Shown here: piece after piece, positions 24,508 to 30,830 of the stretch
Layout: each line of letters begins with the position of its first letter
How positions within the stretch are numbered: position 1 is the first letter of the stretch
Origin: JBNKDD01 sp050288085
GTDB lineage: Bacteria > Chloroflexota > Anaerolineae > Aggregatilineales > UBA3940
DNA: 30,830 nt
Direction: 5' to 3'
Assembly (NCBI GenBank): GCA_050288085.1
Contig: JBNKDD010000035.1
Coordinates: 1-30,830, forward strand
Notes under the pieces: model-generated
What the model was told of the DNA's origin: nothing
The model's input: the letters and a program-made list of their open reading frames with translations, nothing else
Database searches by the model: none
Made by a program: the position numbers and the translations under genes

Positions 24508-27500
24508 ATGAGCAATAAATCAGGACTAGCAAGCCAGGCAATCTCACTCCCCAAGGGAGGAGGCGCCTTGAAAGGGATTGGGGAGAAATTCTCACCAGAC
24601 CTTTTTACAGGAACCGGGAATTTCACAGTTCCCATTGCGCTCCCCCAGGGCCGTAGCGGCTTCCAACCCCAAATAAACCTTGTTTACAGCACCGGTAATG
24701 GAAATGGGCCCTTTGGCTTGGGCTGGAGCTTAAGCGTCCCCGGAGTCAGCCGAAAAACGTCCCAAGGTATCCCTCAATATGACCATGTAAACGATGTTTT
24801 CGTCCTCTCTGGGAGTGAAGACTTGGTCCCCATAGAGCAGTCGGAGACTGCCACTCGATATCGCCCCCGAACTGAAGGGTTGTTTGCCTGCATTGTCCAT
24901 CGTCACGATGCCGAAAACGATTACTGGGAAGTAAAGAGCAAAGATGGTCTCAGGAGTTTCTACGGGACTCCTTGGCCTGATGACGGAGACGCAGATTGGC
25001 AAGATCCCGCTGTTGTCACTGACCCTCGCGACAGATCAAATATCTTCACATGGAAACTAACGAGAACTGTCGATCCATTTGGGAATTGCATTGAGTACGA
25101 GTACACGCGGGATTCCGGCGAAACACCACAACATAACTGGAACCAACTCCACCTCAAGCATATCCGATACGCGGACTATACTCAGGGCAATGAACAAGAG
25201 TATCTGGTAGCCATAACTTTTGACTACCGTGATCGTCCCGATGCATTTTCTGATTATCGTGCCGGTTTCGAAATTTGCACAACACAGCGCTGCGACAGCA
25301 TCACGACAGCATCCCATGCTGAAGAAGAATGCTTAATCCGCCGATATGAGTTTAAGTACCTTGATCAAAGAAGCGATATCGAAGACCTGGAGTCCTTACT
25401 TCCCCCAAACAGCGTTTCGTTGCTCTCCCAGGTCAGAGTCATCGGTTACGGCGAAGATGACTTAGAAGAGCTTCCCCCGCTGGAGTTTGGGTACACGGAA
25501 TTCAACCCCGATTCGCGCGATTTCATCGCCCTGGAAGGAATGGACCTTCCTGCTCGCTCGTTGGTCAGCCCTGACTTAGAGCTTGCAGATCTGTTTGGTA
25601 ACGGTCTGCCTGATATAATGGAAATGAACGGCATGGTTCGATACTGGCGCAATCTCGGGGGCGGCCAGTTCGATCTTCCACGACAAATGCGAAGTGCACC
25701 TGCAGGACTCTCACTATCCAACCAAGGTGTCCAACTCATAGATGCAAACGGCAATGGGCGTATTGATCTGCTCGACACCTCCAACAATCATGCTGGCTAC
25801 TTCCCACTTCGCTTTGGTGGGCTTTGGGATCGTCGTTCTTTTAAGGCATACCGAGTAGCCCCCAGCTTCAATTTGGAAGACCCAGAGGTGAGATTAGTCG
25901 ATCTTGACGGGGATGGTGTTACCGATGCGATTCGCTCTGGAACTCGATTGGAGTGCTACTTCAGCAATCCAAAGGAAGGATGGAATGACACTAGATGGGT
26001 TGAAAGACGAAGGTTGAGCGAATTCCCTAATATCAACTTCTCCGATCCACGTGTCAAGTGGGGAGATATGAGCGGGGACGGTTTACAAGATATCGTTCTC
26101 GTTCACGATGGCAATGTTGAGTATTGGCCAAGTTTAGGATACGGCAACTGGGGGAAACGTGTCTGTATGCACAGCGGCCCAAGATTTCCCTATGATTATG
26201 ATCCCAGGCGTATTCTGGTTGGAGACGTAGATGGTGATGGTCTAGCAGATATCGTCTATGTGGACGATACACAGGTCACGCTGTGGATTAACCAGAGTGG
26301 AAACGGTTGGAGCGATCCTATCGAAATCCTGGGAACACCACCCGTCTCGGATTTGGACGCAGTCCGCCTGACTGACTTACTGGGCACAGGTGTCAGCGGC
26401 ATCCTCTGGAGTCGTGACATCGGAAGCTTCCGCGAGAACTACTTCTTCCTCGACTTCACGGGTGGTGTTAAGCCCTACCTTTTAAATGAGATGGATAATC
26501 ACATGGGTGCAGTAACCCGTGTAGAATACGCCCCGTCAACTGATTACTATCTATGCGACGAGGCATGTCGTGAGACTCGATGGCTTACGCCGCTACCATT
26601 CCCGGTTCAGGTTGTTGCCAGGGTAGAGATTATTGATGAACTTTCTCGTGGGAAACTGACAACTGAATATAGTTATCATCATGGCTATTGGGATGGCGCT
26701 GAGCGAGAGTTCCGTGGGTTTGGGCGTGTTGATCAACGAGATACCGAAACATTTGAAGGCTACCATAATCAAGGTCTACACTCTGCCAGAGATTTCGAGT
26801 CGGTGGAGCACAGGATGTTTTCGCCACCATTGGAGACTCGCACATGGTTCCATCAGGGGCCAATTGGGGATGAATTTGGCGAGTGGGAGGAATCGGATTT
26901 TAGCCATGAGTTCTGGTCTGAGGATCCAAGCCTCTTAACTACTGCGCCTGACAAAGTGGAACTCCTCAGAGCATTGCCACGTCGTGCTCGTCGTGATGCG
27001 CTGCGGGCTTTACGCGGTCTTACTTTGCGCAAAGAAGTATATGCTCTGGATGGCACACATTACCAAGATCGCCCCTATACAGTCACCGAATACCACTACA
27101 GTGTGCGCGAAGAATCACCGCCCGAAGCAGATAAGAATAATCGTCTGCGTATCTTTTTCCCTTTCAAATTAGCAGAGCGAAGCACCCAATGGGAGCGCGG
27201 GGATGACCCTCTGACGCAGTTCACATTCACGGACGACTACGATAAGTTCGGACAGCCTCGACAACAGACCATGGTCTCTATGCCAAGGCGTTCAGCCAAT
27301 CGGACTATGGTAGTGGGTGCCAATTATGACGAATTCGATCCCAATGAGACGAAGATTTTAGCAACACACAACCGAACTGAGTACGCCACACCGGCTGATC
27401 CCAACAATGGTATATACATCCATGATAGGGTCTCGCACGAGCGTACTTTTGAATTTGACAAGGCTCTTGACCTTGACGAGAGCGAGCCTGGCAACCTGCT

Positions 27501-30500
27501 GCAGGTGCTCAGTGAGCAGGACTTGGCAGCACAAGACACTCACCAGCGATTTCGGACTCTCTTTGATGGGTGGAATGGAGGTCAACCGCTCCCAGGGGGA
27601 GTAAGAATAATCGGCCACACTATCAACCACTACGACGGTGAAGGTTTTACCGGCGCGGGTGTGAGCGTAGGGCAGTTGGATAAGTTTGGCGCGTTGACCC
27701 GGCGTGAGGCGCTGGTGTTTACGAAAAAAGAACTGGACGAAGCATACGGGGATCGCCGTCCAGCCTACCTCGGAGGAGCTTGTGATGCCCCCGTAGGTGC
27801 GCCTGCCAACTTCGGTAGTGACCTGGGGTACTGGTTGAGAGAAGACTCCCCAGACGGTTACCACCATGGCTATTACGCCGACCAACAGCGGCAGAAGTTT
27901 GATTTTCAAGACAATACCGTTGCGCATTCTCGTGGGGTGGTCGTTGCCACCCAGGATCCGCGTGGCAATATTACCACTATTCAACCGGATAGGTATTGGC
28001 TGTTCCCCAAGCTTGTTGTCGACCCAGTTGGCCTAAAAACAACGGCTGAGTACGACTATCGTGTCATGCAGCCATGCAGCGTCGTGGATTCCAACGGCAA
28101 CACGACGTGCTTGCTCTACTCACCCTTGGGCTTGCTCCGCAAACAGTATCTGGAGGGGAATGCAGGCGAAGGCGGAACCGAGGGCCAACCGGAGGTGGAA
28201 TTCTCATACGATTTCCACGCATATGAACGCACCCACAACGAGCTTACTCCACAGCCAATCTACGCGCGTAAGGTGCAGCGCATCCATCATGCCAGTGAAC
28301 AGATCTCAGATGAGGTGATCGAATCGAGGGAGTACTCAGATGGCTTTGGCCGCCTGATACAGACGCGGACACAGGCCGAGGAGCTTGTATTTGGGGAAAG
28401 TGGTGGTGATGTTGGTCTACCGCTTGAGGCAGGAAGCCAACCTAATCACGCGGAGGGTCAGCGCGCGGATGATCGCGTCGTGGTTAGCGGCTGGCAAGTA
28501 TACGACAACAAAGGCCAGACGGTTGAGAAGTATGAGCCTTTCTTTGACATAGGCTGGGAGTTTCAACCCGGCGAGGAAGCCCGACAAGGACAGCATGCCA
28601 CTCTGTATTACGACCCGCGTGGAAACGTGATCCGAACCGTGAATCCGGATGGCTCAGAGCAGCGGGTGATCTTCGGCATTCCTGATAATCTCCAGCATCC
28701 TGAGGAGTTCTCGCCAACCCCCTGGGAGACCTACACCTATGATCCCAATGACCTTGCTCCCCTGAGCCACCATCCCGATGGCCCCCATCTGCCCCTAACC
28801 GGTTCGGCCCCTGCTACGCACCACTACACGCCAACCAGCGTCATTATCAATGCGCAGGGCAAGGCCATTTGCCAGATTGAACGAAACGGTTCAATCCCGG
28901 CTGGGGACTGGTATGTCACACGATCCAGCTACGATGTACGCGGCAATTTGATCGAGGTCACTGATGCCATGAAGCGTCCTGCCTTCCTATATGCGTATGA
29001 CCTATTGAACAGGGCCTTGCGCATCGAGAGCATTGACGCCGGACTTCGTACCTCGGTATTTGATGCGGCTGACAATCTAATTGAGTACCGGGATAGCAAA
29101 GGCAGTGTGGCTCTACGCGAGTACGATGAGTTGAACCGGCTCACTCGTCTCTGGGCGCGAAATGATGCTGGGGCGCCGCTCACTCTCCGCGAACGGCTGA
29201 TCTACGGCGACGATGAACCACACTCCGGGCTAGATCAAAATGATGCAAGAGACCATAACCTCCTGGGTAAACTTTTCAAACACTACGACGAAGCTGGTAT
29301 TCAGCAGTTTGACCGCTACGATTTCAAAGGCAACCTGGAAGAGAAGACACGCCGGGTCATCAGCGATGAAGCTATAGCGAATGGATGGATCGCCAACTGG
29401 ACTCAGCCTGATGCCGAAGACGACCTGGATCCAACAGCTTATCAGACCAGCACACGCTATGACGCGCTCAACCGCCCCACCAAGGTCATCTACCCCGAAG
29501 ATGTTACCGGACACCGGGCCGTGCTCATGCCTCACTACAACCGCGCAGGGTCACTCGAACGCGTGGAGTTGGACGGTGATCCCTATGTGACACAGATTGC
29601 TTACAATGCGAAAGGCCAGCGGGTGCTGATAGCCTATGGCAATAGCATTATGACCCGCTATGCATACGATCCAGAGACATTCCGGCTGGCCCGACTCAGG
29701 AGTGAGCGTTATGAGAGTCCGCTGCCAAACCCCGATACCTGGGAGGGCAGAGGCCTGCCTATCCAGGATTACACCTATCAATATGACCTTGTGGGCAACA
29801 TCGTCTCGATTGATGAACGCGTGCCAGCCTGCGGCATCGCCAACAGCCAGCACGGGCGCGATCGCTTGCTCAGGTTTTTTGAATACGATCCACTCTACCG
29901 CCTGACAAGAGCCGACGGGCGCGCCTGCAAGAAGACAACTCCAGGCCCACCATCCCTGGGCGAGCGCCCAAACTGTGGGTTTTATGCAGCATCCTACACC
30001 GGCGGCCCGCCGACACCCAACCAGGATAATGCCCCTGATCTAACCGAGCCTTACATCGAAAGCTACCAGTATGATCCGGCGGGCAACCTGCTAGAGCTGC
30101 GATACATGGCTAATTCTGCCCAATGGGCACGTGTATTCATGGTCGAGGATTTATCAAACCGGCTGGTGAGCGTGTCTCAGGGCAACCAACTTGCTCAAGC
30201 CTTCGCATACGACTCAAACGGCAACATGATTGGTCAGAACGCCGAGCGACGCTACATCTGGGACCACGCCGATCGCATGATCGGGTATGCCAACCAGAAT
30301 GGAGGCCAGGCATCTGTTGATGCCCGATATCTATACGATGCTGATGGGATACGAGTGAAGAAGTGGGTGTGCACCAATGCCACAGGAGGCGGCGACAGTA
30401 CGGTATACATTGATGGGGTGTTTGAACACCATCATTGGCCGGAGAACAGCACACCGAAGCAGAGCAACTACTTGCATGTGATGGATGACCAGGAGCGCAT

Positions 30501-30830
30501 TGCATTGGTGCATCGCGGCAATACACACTCAAAAGATGGTAGCCCTCGTTACCAATATCATTTGGATGATCATCTGGACAGTAGCAGTGTTGTGGTTGAC
30601 GACTCTGGACAATGGGTAAATCGGGAAGAATTTACAGCGTATGGGGAAACGAGCTTTGGCAGCTTCTCAAAAAAGCGCTTTAGATACTCCGGCAAAGAGC
30701 GAGATGACGAGAGCGAGTTGTACTATCATGGCGCGCGATACTTTGCACCGTGTTTGGGGAGGTGGATCAGCAGTGATTCTACCGGATTGATAGACACCCC
30801 GAACCTTTACACATATGTTTCTGATACACC
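24508..30830 (+). CDS. SpvB-FG-GAP-RHS giant protein, TcB/TcC-like fusion (partial, C-terminus outside window)
   Basis: 2107 codons are visible and still open at the right edge. An SpvB domain (about 10-310) starts with ISLPKGGGALKGIGEKFSPD and FGLGWSLSVPGVSR. An FG-GAP/VCBS-like beta-propeller follows, with five DxDGDGxxD-type motifs (about 358-590). TcdB middle regions come next, then YD/RHS repeats (YDPRGNVIRT, YDVRGNLIEV, YDPAGNLLEL and others, to about 1960). The RHS core (about 2014-2105) includes RYSGKERDDESELYYHGARY and the DSTGLIDTPNLY cleavage motif. This order matches the TcB and TcC subunits of Tc toxins fused in one chain: a closed cocoon that holds a C-terminal cargo. The cargo would start just past base 30830. 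No signal peptide is seen. The ATG at 24508 is supported by family alignment; the ribosome binding site is weak. Confidence 0.93.
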   Translation, partial: MSNKSGLASQAISLPKGGGALKGIGEKFSPDLFTGTGNFTVPIALPQGRSGFQPQINLVYSTGNGNGPFGLGWSLSVPGVSRKTSQGIPQYDHVNDVFVLSGSEDLVPIEQSETATRYRPRTEGLFACIVHRHDAENDYWEVKSKDGLRSFYGTPWPDDGDADWQDPAVVTDPRDRSNIFTWKLTRTVDPFGNCIEYEYTRDSGETPQHNWNQLHLKHIRYADYTQGNEQEYLVAITFDYRDRPDAFSDYRAGFEICTTQRCDSITTASHAEEECLIRRYEFKYLDQRSDIEDLESLLPPNSVSLLSQVRVIGYGEDDLEELPPLEFGYTEFNPDSRDFIALEGMDLPARSLVSPDLELADLFGNGLPDIMEMNGMVRYWRNLGGGQFDLPRQMRSAPAGLSLSNQGVQLIDANGNGRIDLLDTSNNHAGYFPLRFGGLWDRRSFKAYRVAPSFNLEDPEVRLVDLDGDGVTDAIRSGTRLECYFSNPKEGWNDTRWVERRRLSEFPNINFSDPRVKWGDMSGDGLQDIVLVHDGNVEYWPSLGYGNWGKRVCMHSGPRFPYDYDPRRILVGDVDGDGLADIVYVDDTQVTLWINQSGNGWSDPIEILGTPPVSDLDAVRLTDLLGTGVSGILWSRDIGSFRENYFFLDFTGGVKPYLLNEMDNHMGAVTRVEYAPSTDYYLCDEACRETRWLTPLPFPVQVVARVEIIDELSRGKLTTEYSYHHGYWDGAEREFRGFGRVDQRDTETFEGYHNQGLHSARDFESVEHRMFSPPLETRTWFHQGPIGDEFGEWEESDFSHEFWSEDPSLLTTAPDKVELLRALPRRARRDALRALRGLTLRKEVYALDGTHYQDRPYTVTEYHYSVREESPPEADKNNRLRIFFPFKLAERSTQWERGDDPLTQFTFTDDYDKFGQPRQQTMVSMPRRSANRTMVVGANYDEFDPNETKILATHNRTEYATPADPNNGIYIHDRVSHERTFEFDKALDLDESEPGNLLQVLSEQDLAAQDTHQRFRTLFDGWNGGQPLPGGVRIIGHTINHYDGEGFTGAGVSVGQLDKFGALTRREALVFTKKELDEAYGDRRPAYLGGACDAPVGAPANFGSDLGYWLREDSPDGYHHGYYADQQRQKFDFQDNTVAHSRGVVVATQDPRGNITTIQPDRYWLFPKLVVDPVGLKTTAEYDYRVMQPCSVVDSNGNTTCLLYSPLGLLRKQYLEGNAGEGGTEGQPEVEFSYDFHAYERTHNELTPQPIYARKVQRIHHASEQISDEVIESREYSDGFGRLIQTRTQAEELVFGESGGDVGLPLEAGSQPNHAEGQRADDRVVVSGWQVYDNKGQTVEKYEPFFDIGWEFQPGEEARQGQHATLYYDPRGNVIRTVNPDGSEQRVIFGIPDNLQHPEEFSPTPWETYTYDPNDLAPLSHHPDGPHLPLTGSAPATHHYTPTSVIINAQGKAICQIERNGSIPAGDWYVTRSSYDVRGNLIEVTDAMKRPAFLYAYDLLNRALRIESIDAGLRTSVFDAADNLIEYRDSKGSVALREYDELNRLTRLWARNDAGAPLTLRERLIYGDDEPHSGLDQNDARDHNLLGKLFKHYDEAGIQQFDRYDFKGNLEEKTRRVISDEAIANGWIANWTQPDAEDDLDPTAYQTSTRYDALNRPTKVIYPEDVTGHRAVLMPHYNRAGSLERVELDGDPYVTQIAYNAKGQRVLIAYGNSIMTRYAYDPETFRLARLRSERYESPLPNPDTWEGRGLPIQDYTYQYDLVGNIVSIDERVPACGIANSQHGRDRLLRFFEYDPLYRLTRADGRACKKTTPGPPSLGERPNCGFYAASYTGGPPTPNQDNAPDLTEPYIESYQYDPAGNLLELRYMANSAQWARVFMVEDLSNRLVSVSQGNQLAQAFAYDSNGNMIGQNAERRYIWDHADRMIGYANQNGGQASVDARYLYDADGIRVKKWVCTNATGGGDSTVYIDGVFEHHHWPENSTPKQSNYLHVMDDQERIALVHRGNTHSKDGSPRYQYHLDDHLDSSSVVVDDSGQWVNREEFTAYGETSFGSFSKKRFRYSGKERDDESELYYHGARYFAPCLGRWISSDSTGLIDTPNLYTYVSDT

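Noticed and set aside
27358..27984. Antisense open frame of 208 codons inside the SpvB-RHS gene
   Set aside because: The sense frame is continuous and family-like throughout; the antisense product has no recognisable features.
1..30830. CRISPR arrays, tRNA or rRNA genes
   Set aside because: No regularly spaced repeats, cloverleaf-like segments or rRNA-like stretches were seen on either strand. The regular periodicity at 18.6-19.8 kb is coding pentapeptide repeat.

Overview
The window looks like a chromosomal stretch from a free-living, multicellular-type environmental bacterium, most plausibly a member of the Chloroflexota (Anaerolineae/Caldilineae-like). This is inferred from the gene mix and not from a marker gene: large multi-PAS histidine kinases, a LuxR-HTH/NB-ARC/TPR regulator, an SpvB/RHS Tc-type protein, a pentapeptide-repeat lipoprotein and a SUMF1-type lipoprotein. 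No rRNA, tRNA or CRISPR was seen.

Layout. (1) 1-6.5 kb, minus strand: a signalling operon containing a six-PAS membrane histidine kinase, an Rcp-type single-domain response regulator that overlaps it by 8 bp, and a receiver-PAS-PAS protein that runs off the left edge. A receiver fragment that stops just after its phospho-acceptor lies upstream of the kinase. Further upstream is a separate CheY-like regulator. (2) 6.7-7.7 kb: a membrane-anchored endonuclease/exonuclease/phosphatase-fold protein. (3) 7995-9000: a complete IS982-like insertion sequence with 16-bp terminal inverted repeats and a 5-bp target duplication (TATTC); its transposase needs a -1 shift at a C5 run to be read in full. (4) 9.2-12.1 kb: a second, soluble PAS/GAF histidine kinase. 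(5) 12.2-13.6 kb: two adjacent tyrosine recombinase genes, one frameshifted and one 5'-truncated, followed by an N-terminal fragment of an IS1182-like transposase.

(6) 13.99-21.39 kb: an accessory block of envelope proteins. A divergently transcribed, membrane-anchored LuxR-HTH protein faces seven plus-strand genes, all with a signal peptide, lipobox or membrane helices: a probable jelly-roll/ConA-like exported protein, a small lipoprotein, a single-pass protein, a CxxC/CxxC two-helix protein, a four-helix protein, a roughly 85-pentapeptide lipoprotein and a SUMF1-fold lipoprotein lacking the formylglycine-generating cysteines. The single-pass protein and the pentapeptide lipoprotein share the same C-terminal module of about 90 residues, which I do not recognise. 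A third recombinase fragment, related to the one at 12.2 kb, closes this block at 21.5 kb, so the block lies between two related recombinase remnants.

(7) 21.9-30.8 kb: a LuxR-HTH/NB-ARC/TPR regulator is divergent from a giant SpvB-FG-GAP-RHS protein (a TcB-TcC-like fusion) that continues beyond the right edge; the window ends just after the RHS-core cleavage motif, so the variable C-terminal cargo is not visible.

The best candidate for something undescribed is the 14-21.4 kb envelope block, with its transmembrane regulator and repeated C-terminal module. All functional statements about it are inference from sequence features.
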